Assembly: GCF_005239225.2 (NCBI RefSeq)
Contig: NC_133287.1
Location: 2,523,493 to 2,587,492, forward strand
Source: Populus alba
Taxonomy: Eukaryota; Streptophyta; Magnoliopsida; Malpighiales; Salicaceae
DNA: 64,000 bases
Direction of reading: 5' to 3'
The position numbers and the translations under genes were made by a program. Shown here piece after piece: positions 1 to 12,589 of the stretch (within the stretch, counting starts at the first letter, position 1; each line of letters begins with the position of its first letter). The notes beneath the pieces are model-generated. The model was not told where the DNA came from. It did no database searches and worked only from the letters and a program-made list of their open reading frames with translations.

Positions 1-880
1 TCGACAAAGAGGTTGGTAGAGAAAAAGGACACCATAGAGGAGGATGGCAACCCATGGAATCTCTCTAGTTAATCATTATAAAAGGAAAGATGGCTACGAT
101 GGGTGATCTCATGGTGGTTGGTTGGAAGTGGTGTTGATGGATCGGTCAAGTGTAGGAAGGTAAGGGATGGGGACCACATGAATGGTTTGGTTCTCTCTCT
201 TTTTTTATTAGAGAAGGCATATGGTTTTGTTAAAAGTAGGGGTTTTATAGCCTATGCTGACAGTTGATGTGTGAGGAGTTGGAGAGAGCTTTTTGGTATT
301 TTTATTTTTATTTTTTTTATAATGGTTTTCCCTTAACAACTTTCCCTTAAAATTCCTTTCCTTTTTGTAACTATCGTATAACCACATATTTATAGGTAAA
401 TAAGTTTGTTATTTTTAATTGCTTAGTCTCAAAGCAAACTTGGTGACCAAGTAACCCATAAACAATTTAGTCCCTCAACTTCTTTCTTTTCATTTATAGT
501 CCTTTTATTCACTTTGATTTCTTCTTATATTATCTTTTTTGTATTTTGATTTTTTTGAAAAAGAACAATACCAACGTCGATTCATAAAGCGGGTTAACAA
601 CTAAAGGTGTAGAAAAAGACGCTGAAAGTGATGTAAATACATCAAAAATGTTTTGTTTTGGGTTTTTCTTTTGTTTTTTTTCAGCTATTTTGGTATTTTA
701 TGAAACTTTTCCAATAAAAAAAAGTAAATGACTAGGTAGCAACAAATGCCATATCTTTATAATATTTACGGAGAAAATACTTGTTAAGTGCTTTTTGTAG
801 TAAGTTTGTAAAGACAAACGAATTGTTCTTTCATAACAAATTTTCTCAAACTTCTAGTTTTGTTAACCAAAAACTTTATT
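1..880. other. Intergenic AT-rich DNA, no gene seen
   Basis: I see no coding region, RNA gene or clear transposon end here. The first 300 bases are moderately GC-balanced and purine-rich (many gatgg and ggtgg words); the rest is T-rich with short poly-T runs. It may be part of an old repeat, but nothing diagnostic is visible. Confidence 0.5.
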
Positions 881-939
881 TTCATAGCAATCCCCTTCAA
901 CTAGAACTATGATCAAATTATGTTCAGCTTGGTTATCTT

Positions 940-1255
940 TAAATATCAATCTAGTAATTCCCTTTAACTAAAACAAAATTCTTGTCCTTCAGCTAGGTTA
1001 ACTTGAAACCTCAATTTAGTAATCCTCTTTAACCAGAACCAAAGTATAAAACAACTCAACTAACCTGAAATTCCAATCTGATAATTTCTTTTAATCAGAA
1101 TCAAAATCTGAAAAATAGCTTAACTAACCTAATATCCTAATTTGAAGATTTTCTTTAACCAAAATCAAAATGTTGTATTTGGTTAGGTTAACATAAAATC
1201 TCAATCTAGAGACCCCTTTTAACCATAACCTTAGTAGTTGTCTTCAGTTCAGTCA
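940..1255. repeat. Degenerate minisatellite, about 64-bp unit
   Basis: A motif of the form caatctagtaat followed by a short T-rich stretch and ctttaacc recurs with anchors near 947, 1012, 1074, 1137 and 1202, giving spacings of 65, 62, 63 and 65 bases. Between anchors each unit also carries a version of aactaacctgaaat. The units are diverged but clearly related. Such arrays often lie in the untranslated parts of LTR retrotransposons; a gag remnant follows about 1 kb downstream on the same strand. Confidence 0.7.
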
Positions 1256-2139
1256 AACATTCTTTCTCTCGTATGCTTATTGAACTAAGCATCAGAGAAT
1301 CTTTCATGGCTCATAATCAAGCCTAGGGTCGTAATTTGTGGAAAGCTCAATTTCTATATGATATTTTTCACTACTTCATTAGTGGCACTATATATAAGAA
1401 TTAAATAAAAAGTCAATTCATTCTCTTTCATTACTCACCAAATACTCTTTACATGGTTAATGAAACTCTAGGACAAAGAAGAATAACTTATTTACCCATA
1501 ATTGAGACCCCAGTTCCTCTAAGTCTCCAACAATTATCTTATTAGGTGCATATGCTCAATAATGTTGTCATTGCAATACAACTGCATCTTCACTCTCTTT
1601 CTCTTACACAACAACGAGTTCTTATGCTTGCACCACTAAGTATGCAATGATGAATCCAATCTTAAAGAGACATGGATAGATAACATGTAAACGAGTAACT
1701 CCCGCACTTTTATGCTCAAAAGGAGCTATACCAATTGTTCTCACATAAGATACTACAAATAAAGATCCAATCACCATCAATATCCATATGAGTCTTACTT
1801 ACACATCCCAAAACATTCTAGGCACAAAACAAAATCCATGACTCTACGAGCTTCTAAACACAACCCCTACCAAGTGGGAGAATCTTCAATTTATCTTATA
1901 ATACTAAACACGCGAACATTCAAAGATTGTGTCTCTGTAAAGGCCAGTTTAAACAACTATAAAGGACTCATAAACCCTAAAAAACACATACAAAATATGA
2001 GAAACATCCTCAAGCTTGTCACATGAGAATGTGATGTTATGTGCAAAGTTATTCCAATAATGCTTATAGGTCTTTATGTGTATAATACCATATCCTAAAA
2101 TGTGATTTTATTTTTTATTTTATAATATCAGCTCTAAAC
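1256..2139. other. Non-coding stretch before gag remnant
   Basis: No convincing ORF or splice structure. The composition is less AT-extreme than the surroundings. By position this could be the 5' LTR or leader of the decayed retroelement whose gag remnant follows, but I cannot identify LTR ends. A weak match to the plant initiator-tRNA primer binding site (atatcagctct, near 2126) was seen and is too degenerate to call. Confidence 0.3.
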
Positions 2140-2744
2140 TCATCTCTCGCTTTGGCATAAGCATTCTAAGTAAAAAGATTATCACTTAATTCTTTGACAT
2201 CACACAACAAGAAAATGAGAGTACTAAGGCATATGTCCAAAGGTTTAACAACAACAAAAAATACTCTACGTGAAAAGACTCATTGAACTCATTACCATAG
2301 AAGCTCTGATTAGTGGAGTCTATAATTATTCCCTATGAAAAAAAGTTGTATTCTCTTCTTAATGAAAAATCCTTAAAGTTAAACAAGCAATGAAAATTTA
2401 TATTATGATGGAATAAGCTAGTGTAATCAGATAAAATCGCCCACATTTCCATCGAGTAAAGTCTCCTTAACATCACTAGTATCTAACTAAAGCATCTAAA
2501 AAGAGCACCAATGAGACATTCATGATCACTTGACATTCCTTAAAATCTTATCATCTAAATGGCTGAGGTGCAAGCTATTATTAGAGAGAAAGAATTTATG
2601 TAATATCCTTCTCCCATGAAAAGTGACGTGAACACAAAACACCCTAATAAGTTCTATCTTTTTCATCGTGAGCATAAACATGACACTAAGGAATGTCATG
2701 TCCTGAAAAAAGAATACGAAGAAAGATTGATAGCCAGAGGTTAG
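2140..2744 (+). pseudogene. Decayed Ty3/gypsy retrotransposon gag fragment
   Basis: The plus strand contains gag-like peptides broken by stops and frame changes. At about 2210 a frame reads ENESTKAYVQRF, the usual gag core signature (ENESLRDYVxRF in relatives). From 2604 to 2744 one open frame reads YPSPMKSD, then HPNKFYLFHREHKHDTKECH and KKEYEERLIARG. This is the plant gypsy gag segment with the pattern CxFHxxxGHxTEEC followed by LKxEIExLIxxG; the first Cys of that pattern is replaced here by Tyr. No protease, reverse transcriptase or integrase follows before the polypurine-like tract near 3425, so the copy is internally deleted or was a non-autonomous element. Family assignment is by motif memory. 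Confidence 0.65.
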
Positions 2745-3424
2745 TTTTATTAGCTCATGAAAAAATAAACTAAACCTAAACATGAAAGGAAGGAAGTTTA
2801 CCCACATAATGATATACCTAAGATCATATAATCTCCAAATTAGATCTAAGAATTGTATCTCTAACTTTTGAACTTTTTAATAAAATCAGTATTTTTTTTA
2901 TATCTCCAATGTCAAAAAAAATCTCCAAATATATCTCTATTAAAATCTCCACGGCGAGATCTTTATGAGTCCAAATATTTCTCCATTGAATCTCCATACA
3001 AGTCTCCAGGCTCTCTAAAAGGTTAGGGATGTCTCTTTAGGTCTCTGCAACCATTTATCTCCAAAAGAATCAGTAATCCTTCTTTAGGTCTTTATGACCA
3101 TATATTTCCAAAGGAATCAAGGATATTTCTCCTTGTCTTAATGATCACTTGTCTTTAAACAGATCAGATCCTTCTCCACTCTCCATGACTACTTATGAAA
3201 AACTTTCATACGTTTTTAATACATACACAAATCATATTACTTACTTTTACTCTTATTTCTTACTATTACACTCCTTCTTTAAACAAAACAAGAAAATTAA
3301 ATTCTTCTTTCTCTGGTAGAAACATTGATTAAAAAAAAAAAAAACATCAATTATATAAAACAAGTATTTCCTTTTCCCTCTTTTGCTAGTTTAGTCTTTA
3401 ATTTAAAAACATCTATTTAAAAGA

Positions 3425-3445
3425 CTAGGGGGCAAATGATAGTGT
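3425..3445 (+). repeat. Possible polypurine tract and 3' LTR start
   Basis: The string agactagggggcaaatgat resembles the polypurine tract plus TG-start of a plant gypsy 3' LTR, and it lies downstream of the gag remnant in the matching orientation. The LTR would start at TGATAGTG near 3437. I could not find its 3' end or a 5' partner, so this is weakly supported. Confidence 0.3.
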
Positions 3446-3663
3446 GTATTTAAAGAAAAAAACAAGAAGATTGAGAGTGTGTTTGGGTTGGTGCCCAAAT
3501 GGACTCCTTTTTTCAAATTTTTTTGGTAGTAGCTCAAACATACCACATGTTTTTCTCTCTCTTATGTGTTTTCACCCTCATGTCATTTATGGGCACCACC
3601 CCCATGTCTTTAATGGTTATAACTCAAATGTTGGATCAAAGGCAAAACGACCAAATGTTTTCC

Positions 3664-3690
3664 TTCTCCTCCTCCTCCTCCTCCTCCTAC
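3664..3690. repeat. (CTC)n microsatellite
   Basis: A run of about nine CTC/CCT triplets. It makes misleading poly-Ser, poly-Leu and poly-Arg frames on both strands, which I do not accept as genes. Confidence 0.9.
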
Positions 3691-3699
3691 CTTTTAAAA

Positions 3700-6600
3700 T
3701 ACGTTGTCTAATACGCACACACTGAACATTTTTCAAGTTACGAGTCAAAACACAACATTGCGCACTGCCCACCCACATAAACTTTTTTATGTTTATACTA
3801 ACAATTTTTTTGCCAATACAAACTTTTATGCAAGTTGGCACTGCATTTTCTAGTTAATGGTTAATAGTGAAACACGTACCATATTCTTTACAATTAGGCA
3901 CCTCATTTCCCAACCAGTTGTTATTTCTAGCTAATATGTCACTAATATTCACAAACTACTCCCCCAATAATGTGTCAAATTCACATCCAATGATAGGCAT
4001 CAATGTTTTTACTAATTAATTTTCATGCAACTCCTAAGATGAACTAACGTGGTCAAGATCTATAAATATTTTGGATCACTAAGTAAACTCAATAAGTCAC
4101 AACAGGTCCATAAGCATGCCTCCAATATCCTAACTATCTCTATTTGTTTTCTCGAGGCAGTAACTAAGCATTAGCTAGTTGTTTATTATTTTTATCAATA
4201 TTCTTTTGTTTTCATAAGTTATTGATTAACTAAACACAATCATAAAGTTGTAATTCGATTTTGCAGAGATTTCTATTTCAAATTTGTAATTTATAAGAAA
4301 TTATGAAAATAAAATTAAAACAATAATCCTATAAAAATATTTTAAAAAGGGAAAATAAAAAGAATATTCCTACAAAACAGAAACCGAAAGAAATCAACAA
4401 ACACGTAATTCAAAGTCAATTGCTTCCACACGTTTTTTCAGGTTAATAAACACAAGAAGGGCTATACCTACACCGTTTACAAAAAGTCAAGCATGTACAA
4501 AAGTCACGAGGAGTAAACTTATTGCAACCTAATTCAACACGACTTTTGAGATCAAATGAAAAAGTTAACTACAGAATTCAGTTCAATTCGTCGAAACTAA
4601 ACTAAGTTTCTATTGGCTAGGAGGTTGTTCCTCATCAAAGGAATGTTTATTTGATTACCATGAAACCAGCATGCCAAATTAGAATTTGTTGGCATTATTT
4701 TATTTGGTAGGCACAAAAAACGTAATAATTATGTATGTGCTAGCAATTTAATTAATAATCTAGAATGATTTGTTATCTTGTAATTATTTTAGCAATCTCA
4801 TAAATATATTCTAACATAATATACAAGTAAATATTGTGCACATAAGTACAAGGTTTGGTTTGCTTTGCTTTGCTTTTCTTCCTGTTTGCTAGTGTTACTT
4901 TCTTCCCTAATCTCTGCACACCCTCTCTAAAATAAACAAGTTTTGTTGAACTACTGATGTAAGGGGAAGATTTGGTCAAATAATTATGAAAAAAATATAT
5001 ACTTATCATGCATCTAGTTAGGGCTTTTTCTTCAACCGGATTTGATAGTGTCTATGATGTAACATGCACCTAACCTTGTAACATACAGCAAGAGACTCAA
5101 ACAGCAAATTTTCAATGCACATGAACCCGATAGTCGTTGTACTTGAGACGTATTTCTTCTATTAAGATTCGTTGGATCGATTTTCAAAGTGTCTAAGTCA
5201 ATTACAGAGAAGAACAAGAGGATGCCAGGAAAAATGACTCGAGCTTTCTTAGGAGTGGGGGCACGGGCTCCAAGCTGCTTAGCTGCATGTCACAATTATT
5301 ATTGAAGAAAAGGAAAAGGGACCTACTAGGATTCGCTAGCTAGGACGGCAAGTTCTAACCCAACCCTAATTTTGTTTGCTCAGCCTAACCCATTGTGTGA
5401 TTCACAAATGGTTTGAGATCGAGCTTCTTGGGAGCCAATGAGCCATTTATAATTGGACTGGGCTAGGGTCTAAGAGGGTAGTCGACCCAAGGAGTTATGA
5501 TACTCTCTTTCAAAAAGATATACACGAATTGGGTTAGACTGAATTGGAATGTGTTTCAATCCATTAGTATTACACAAATTGGGTTAGAGTGGACGATTGA
5601 ATCAAATATTTTCTTAGATATTTAATCCAAGGTAAACAAAAGTTATCCGAGAAAGGGAAATTGAGGTTGCGTTTTAGTAGTGTACCAAAACACACACAAA
5701 AATGGATATAAATAAGAAAGAAATATGTTTGATGTAATGAAAAACTAATTGATATTTTAAAAAATATATATAAATAAATCACAACAAAGGGGTATTAACT
5801 AAAACATAAAAAAAAAATTATTTAAAACAATAAAAATTAAAAAAATTAACTGAGGACAGGCATTGCTAAGTATAGTAAGCCAAGCCAATCACCTGGTCGC
5901 ATGGGCCTTTATTTTTTTTTTTCTTAATTCAATAGAAAGGACAACATGTGATCAATTCTTTAAAAAAAAAAAAAAAGGCATGTCGTTTGCGTCAATCGAC
6001 GACGCATCATTTAGAACTCCTAGAATTTGGCAATTTTGAAACCAATTTTTTCACCAAAAAACCTATTTTAAACCAATTTTTGATCCAAAATATCTAGGAG
6101 ACATCTTAGGAACCTTGTTAAACCAATTAATGGCCTCTAAAAATACAAAAAATTAACCACCCCAAAATAAGAACTCTTTCCAAGCTCAAATCTATTTGTC
6201 TAGTTGTTTTCAAGGTTAAAAAAAAAAAAAAAAACATTGTTCTTACCCCCTTATTATATGCAACTATTTGACATAAAAATCAACCATTTTGATGAAAGAA
6301 ATTATAATCAATGGTAACTTTTTCTCTTTAAAAAAAAATCTAACAACTCCCTCTCTCTCTTTTCCACCAAGGAAATAATTAAAAAAATAAAGGAAATGAA
6401 GTTGGGTACCAAAATTCATTTTAAAAAAAGATATTATAGGGATTGGTCATCTGATAGCTAATAAACATGGGGTGAAAATGAAATTTGCAAAAAATCCCCA
6501 ATGTCGTCATCTATGTTACCTATGTTTTTTACTTTAGATTTTTTTCTTTCAAATTCAACTATTTCCTTAACCAAAAAAAAAAAAAAAACATGTAATTGGG

Positions 6601-7070
6601 TTTAAATCTAGGCCTAAAATGTTTCAATTATATATAAAAAAAGGTTAGAGAATCAAAATAATTTTTTTAAAAAAATATAGCAATAATGAATTATAGAAGA
6701 ATAAACAATAAATATTATCACAATTTTTTACCTACATGCTTTAGTTTTTGTTAATTAATACATGATATATTTGGGTATGAAAGCATGCATCCTCCGCTTT
6801 TATTTGGGATGGAGGAATTTTATTTTCTTTTTTATGTTTTTTTAGTTTCATTTTATTAATAAAGGTCATTTTTTCTCCTTTTTTTTAATTTTTTTTCAAA
6901 AAATATTTGCCTTGTGTCAATTTTTTTTCAACCAGTCATACCATGTGTTATTTTTTAATGGCCTATAATTCCACCTGTCACATGTTGGAAAATTGAACTG
7001 AATTCTATAAATGGGACCACATTAAGAAAATCTCCAGAGTATAGCAATCAAGTGAATAAAAATAAATAGT
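3700..7070. other. Gene-free AT-rich intergenic region
   Basis: No ORF here has family signatures or plausible exon structure. The stretch contains several poly-A/poly-T runs (for example near 5960, 6225 and 6575) and a less AT-rich patch at 5220-5560 with repeated aacccaaccc-like and gggttagac-like words, typical of diverged repeat DNA. Nothing more specific can be supported. Confidence 0.5.
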
Positions 7071-7084
7071 TAAGGGGCATATTT

Positions 7085-7272
7085 AATGTGTGGTTGGTAT
7101 AGTGGTTGAACCGTAATTTTGTTATTTTTATTTTTTTTAAAATTATTTTTTCCGTGTTTTTTATGGTTTTGATAAGTTGATGTTAAAAATAAATTTTTAA
7201 AAATAAAAAATATATATTATTTTGATATATTTTCAAATGAAAAGCAATCTCTACTACGCTCTCAAACATGTC
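7085..7272. repeat. AT-rich MITE-like element, copy 1
   Basis: The left edge reads gtgtggttggtatagtggtt and the right edge reads ctacgctctcaaacat, so the ends are roughly inverted (GTGT-GGTTG against CTCTCAAACA). The interior consists of poly-T/poly-A blocks, gttaaaaataa and ttttgatatattttcaa. The same architecture recurs at 16536, 26210, 26703, 42275 and 51538, so it is a dispersed family. The superfamily is uncertain (hAT- or PIF-derived). Confidence 0.55.
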
Positions 7273-7277
7273 CTTAG

Positions 7278-7440
7278 TGTGTTTTTAGTGATATGATGCA
7301 ATGTACTTTTCAAAAGTGTTTTTCAATTAAAAAATATATTAGAATAATTTTTTTTTTATATCAACACATTAAAACAATAAAACAAAACACTTAAAAAACG
7401 TCAATTTGAAAACAAGTTAGGCAAAAAACAATTTGAAAAG
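7278..7440. repeat. AT-rich MITE-like element, copy 2, abutting copy 1
   Basis: It starts at gtgtgtttttagtgat and contains caaaagtgtttttcaatt, a block ending in atatcaacacattaaaaca, then aaaacacttaaaaaacg. It lies directly next to copy 1 in the opposite arrangement, suggesting adjacent or nested insertion of the same family. Confidence 0.45.
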
Positions 7441-8100
7441 TAGAAATTAACACGAACACTAAGAAAATCTAAAACGGAATAAATAATACTAATAATCATG
7501 TAGACTTATAATCTGGCTTACGGGGGTTTAGGACATCAATTTAAAAGTTAATGAGTTAATTTAGGTTAATTTTTTTTATTTTTAAATGATACTATTTAAA
7601 AAACAATAAAAGATGTTAATTGAATCTTATCCAAGTTTTGACATGGATACCCAAATTACGAGTTAACGACGTAGTCACCTGAGTTTGATTAAGTCAACAA
7701 TATATTTAGTTTGAAAAAAAACTTGTTCAGTCCCGTTTGTGGGTCATCACCCGTTGGACTGGTCGGGTCTTAGAAACATTGCAATTAATCCATAGTTAAT
7801 CAAAATTACTTCATATTGTGCGCAGAATTATATATATATCGTTACAGACATTAGCTTCTCTAATGTTGATAACAGCATGATTTAGATAATGGTGGCACCT
7901 TTTGTTTTAACTTGGATAGATTAAAAGTGATCTTATTACAGGAAACAATCAATCAGTTCCAAAGTACATGCACAAAGGAAAGCTGATACAGTAAAACCAG
8001 ACAGTTGGAGGAAGAGCCAACAATGTAATAATGGCAGAGGTAAGCCTCAACAGCTTGACAAAGAGACATAAATACTAAGCAATAGCAGAAACAAGTTGGA
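7441..8100. other. Intergenic, diverged repeat words
   Basis: The stretch contains gagttaattt, ttacgagttaacga, cccgttggactggtcggg and related words that look like a diverged dispersed repeat. No gene is visible until the glycosyltransferase remnant downstream. Confidence 0.4.
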
Positions 8101-8109
8101 AGAGGTGGT

Positions 8110-9508
8110 CTTTTGTTTTTGTTTACACCACTTTTCAAGTAGTTGATAATAGTCCTGATGCAACTCATGATTCCCAGAAACTGCTGCAGCTTCACTTGTA
8201 TTTGTCCTATATTTTTCTCCTTGTTTAGACACCATAGCTAGACCATAGCATTGGCTATAGCATCCCTGCTAAAAGACTCATCTCCATTTCTGTCTACTTC
8301 CACAGCCAAGTCTTTCTCAACTAGAAGCCTTGCATAAAGAGGTTGATCAATGGGGAAAGGTAACAAACACTACAAGACAATGTCCAAATTGCAAATCTCT
8401 ATCACAGATCCCCAAACACTGTGAAACAGAGATCCCCCAAATGATGGGTGCCATAAAGTCTCCATCTGTGGTTTCCATCTCATACAAACAATTCCTTTGT
8501 TACTCGTACGCTCAATAAAACCTGAAGGGAGAGCATCGACATCATTATTAACTCCACTAGGTTTCCTGAGAGTCCAAAAAAACGTTAATGGCCTGATAGC
8601 TCGAGTCCACAAGCTATCTCAAGTATTTGATTTTTATTTAGCTTAGTCTTGCTCCCAAAACCCACAAATACAACAGAATTTGGTTTCTGTTCACCAAGCC
8701 AAATGAACATCTTCCTCCATGACTCGTCATTAACCGTTGCTCCTGTTTCCGTTCTCTCAGAGGGAGTAAACCTACTGGAATCCTGGTTTTCCACATAGTT
8801 TCTCATAAAGATTAATGTACTTGCCTTCAAATTCATTGCAAGTACGTATGGCCAATGCTTGACCAACATTAAGAATCTTAGCAGTCCTTTCCGCATCTGA
8901 TATTCCTGAAGCATTATCTCCATAGAACCCTGCCTGGAATCCAGTAGCCTCATGAAGCTTGAAAGCTATGGAGGAGGGAAAGTCAAACCATTCTGGTGGT
9001 TTTGTCAAACTTTCCGGTGAGGACTGGAACCTTTTCTGGCCATCTCCAACAAGATAATGTAGAGGCCACATGAATGCAGCTGTTGAAGCTGAGCATGGAG
9101 AAAATACCTTGAGCGAGACATCATGTGCTTGGGCTATCTCCACCACCCAATGAACAATAACATCAGCTATGATCCAGTCTGCTGATCGATTGGATACAAA
9201 TTGCTTGAAGGGTTGCTGCAAGAGATATGAAACTTTAAGGTACTGAATTTTCTCAGACGGGATGTCCAGCTTCTGCACCTTCTGGCAAGAGATCTTTGTC
9301 GTTTTAAGTTCGGCAATGGAATTTCCACTAGGTCAATAAGTGGAATCAGGTTTGGAAGGATTTTGGGGAGACGTTGGATGCTTTTTGGCGTTGATATGAA
9401 GGATATTTTTGTTCTTGCTTTGGCTAAGGCAATGGAAAGTTGAAAGAATGGCATGATGTGGCTAAAGGCAGACCATGGAACCATCACTACATGAAGATTT
9501 ACAGCCAT
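8110..9508 (-). pseudogene. UDP-glycosyltransferase pseudogene (UGT91-like, family 1)
   Basis: Read from 9508 downwards, peptide blocks follow the full order of a plant GT1 enzyme but in shifting frames. The N-terminus has HVVMVPWSAFSHIMPFFQLS, the usual acceptor-side His region. A middle block (9278-8772) reads KLDIPSEKIQYLKVSY, then DWIIADVIVHWVVEIAQ. Next come SWRKMFIWLGEQKPNSVVFV and a PSPG box in another frame: W-KPQ, H, FGGSLFHSVWGSVIE and, after a stop, PIDQPLYARLLVEKDLAVE. The C-terminus has EAAAVSGNHELHQDYY. At least six breaks are visible, near 9290, 9270, 8775, 8590, 8380 (in-frame stop) and 8240. An active enzyme would move a sugar from a UDP-sugar onto a small molecule in the cytosol. 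The canonical HSGWGS is HSVWGS here. Intronless layout fits the family. The UGT91 group is assigned by resemblance only. Confidence 0.85.
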
Positions 9509-12500
9509 TTTTCTTTTGTTCGTCTTAGTACTGTACTTGAGCTTGAGCTATAAGCCCTTGCCGCCCTCAAATTAAATGATATAATTCCATTACCTTGGTG
9601 TGTTGGAATATATAAAAGATAGGGCCAACAATACAGCCATACTTGTCAAAATATACATAATTCGATACGTTTTATATATAAAAATATGAGAATTTGAAAT
9701 TAATGGGCTATAGTGTTTTTCCAATGATAATTAGATTCTTTTAATATGAGCTTTTATGCTGGTCTAATTAAGATGTGGTGTCCTACATATAATTTTGGAA
9801 TTTCTTATAGAAATGCAGTTTTATGCCTTGCTCTGAACTTAGAAACATGGGCCTTATATGATCACGTTATCAAAAGCCAGGAATATAGCTTCTCTATCTT
9901 CTTTGTCTCTTTTTTTTTTTAATATTTTATTTATAAGCAATTTTTATTTAAAAAAAAAAAAAAAAAACCTAACGAGTCAAGTAATTGATTGTTTCAATTG
10001 CAGTAGTTCCTCACTCAGTTGAACTATGGAATGATAAAGAGTAATTTTTTTTTTGCACATATTTTTTTTCATAATTGGGCCCTTTCCATATTTATTTTAT
10101 TTAAGACTGGTGTGCAGTTTTGGATTGGAAACCTATGGTTTTCTAGTAAACTAGGTGTAGGTTTTTTGCGGAGTAAAAAAAAAAAACTTTTTATTGGATT
10201 GATACTCAATTTTATACCATATTATTTGGATAATTTTTGTTTTTCATAATATTAAAACTAAATGGTCTATAATTGAACATTATGATAAAAATACAACCAT
10301 TTTTCATCCTTTAAGGTAAGAAAAAAAAATTATGGCACATAACCAGATGGAAAAGGACAAGAAAAAAATACCGGAGTTCCATGATTTCTATTCAATATCG
10401 TCTTGGAAGGAAATCCCTATCAAATGGTTTTAGTGATACCAAAGAAGGTTGTTTTTGGATCTAGGAGGAAGACGTTTGTGCCTCTCTAGTATGATGACTT
10501 CTATTACACCCTAGCATATGTATTATATATGTCAATCACTTTTTATCTTAATTATTTGTTTAATTCAATCCTAGAATAACTCTTTAATTATGTTATGAGT
10601 TTTTTCATACCCAAGCCTAAACCCTCTTCTCTTGATTTGGCTTATCTTTCTATAAAAACTTTTTAATTTGGTAGCAATTTCATCAAATTCAAATCCAATG
10701 AAGGCCTCAACAAGGATAGAATAAAGAATTGAGAAAAAAAAATACTTAGCCAATCAAGTTAGTAAATTTTATTCGTGTCTATAACCCAAATAGTTATGAG
10801 TTTGACGATAAACTTAGGTTGATAGGTAATGATCTAATATGTCCTGTTTCAATTATATATTAAAAAAAAAAGATTAACCTGAAATTGTTTTATAGCTAAC
10901 TGTATTTTTACTAGTTGTATGAGTTGTTTTTACACCTATCTAATCGATTGAGTCATATCGTAGCAATTCATACATGGTTTAATTTTAATCTCAATCTAAA
11001 CAAATAATTAAATTGGAAGATTTTAAAGTTGACCCACTAGGATGAGTTTAATGACATTATCAAAGACTTCACTGCAACTTATTTATTTTTATGTTTTAAA
11101 AAAATAGCGCTTAGATATTTAAAAAAATACCTAGATAGCATTGTCTTATAAATATTTTTTATTAGATCGAGTTTTGACCGGATCAACTTAAAAGTGCTCA
11201 CAAGAATTTGATTAATATCTCATTTCCATAACAAGACTTCTATGATTTGGAAGTGGTTGAATTAGTTAACACTAATCCTTAACCAACCAAGTCCATATGT
11301 GTGTGTAAATAAATGGACTTATAGAGATACATAAAAATTCTTTATAGAAATTATCTATGATTTGAAAGTGATCGATGTGTTTTTTGTTTCAGGTTTGGTC
11401 ATTATAGGCAACAATTTTTTTTTTTATTAAAAAAAAGATAAAGTAATGCTTAAGTTAGAAAAATTAGGGATGAAAGTGATGTATGAGAAGTGAATAATAA
11501 AAAATGAAAAAGAATAATTTTATAGAAATTTTTTTATGTGTTTCGATCTTTTAAGTAGCCTTATACATAATGATCTTGGGGTATTTATACACTCCCACAT
11601 CGTTTAAATCATATGAATTTGCCATGAAAGGAGTAGGGTTGCAAGCATAAGAGAAACCGGTGAGTACATTCGCTTTGCCATGAAAACCGTGCATCACACC
11701 AATAAAATAAAATGAATTGTTTATGTAGCGAACTAGCTAATGAGGCAAAGTACTACGTAGAAGCCTCGCTGCTAACTAGTGAGCCGGTTTGATTGTGGCC
11801 CAATAGCTGGACCAAACAGCCCCCATGATGTCTGGTATTTCTCTATTTTTAGGCCTTTTAGCTCGGCCCTCTCTCTTGAGCCTTGGGCCTTTTAGTTTGG
11901 CCCCAAAATATAAGATTTGAGTTCAAGAGCTGAAATCATGTCAGTAGTCAAGTGCTTACCACTTGTTGTACTTTTGTGGGTTGCCTGTCTTCTCATTACA
12001 ATGTCTTGTTAAGCATACAGCATGTGCACACACTCCTTTCTCAATTCGTCCAGTTGAACTTGGATGAAACTTTCCAGTTGGTTAGGTAACAACGTTCTGT
12101 AGGATTAACCAATGATAATGACAGATCAACCAACGAAAAAACAAGTTGCTCCTGTCACATCCATGTCAAACTTTCACACTTGTGTTCTTGAAAAGCAGAC
12201 TCATCAGTGATCATATGACCTTGAATTTCTTGCCCTTTTCCATGGACTAAAAGCGTATGCACATGCATCTTTTCTCTAAAATGGCTTGATGGTTGGTTCA
12301 CTGCAAATATCTGAATTGCTCCCGCTTTTGATAATCACGAAGGAAGATTCAATTAGGTGGGTTATTAATGCCTAACAAATATATCCTCTTTCTTATCAGA
12401 TAGGGGATTGTATGGCTCTTGAACATAGACAATTGCTAGGTTTTGTGAAATGTGCAGATAAGCTTTGTTTCTCTTTTGTTGATATTCTTGTAGAGATCTG

Positions 12501-12580
12501 ATTAGCTTATGGAAAATGGTTGCTGGAAACACCATAACATGATTATGTTTTAGTAGCTGAAGATATTATTTGAGGCAGAT
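9509..12580. other. Gene-free intergenic region
   Basis: No supported gene. It is AT-rich with poly-T near 9910 and poly-A near 9960. A GC-richer patch at 11560-11900 has pyrimidine-rich and ggcccaatag-like words and a gtatttatacactcccacatc segment that resembles LTR or promoter DNA of old retroelements; no ends could be defined. 11940-12580 is ordinary sequence just upstream of the next pseudogene. Confidence 0.45.
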
Positions 12581-12589
12581 TGATCATCA

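Noticed and set aside
3444..3841. Overlapping ORFs with poly-Ser, poly-Leu and poly-Arg
   Set aside because: Caused by the (CTC)n microsatellite in three frames.
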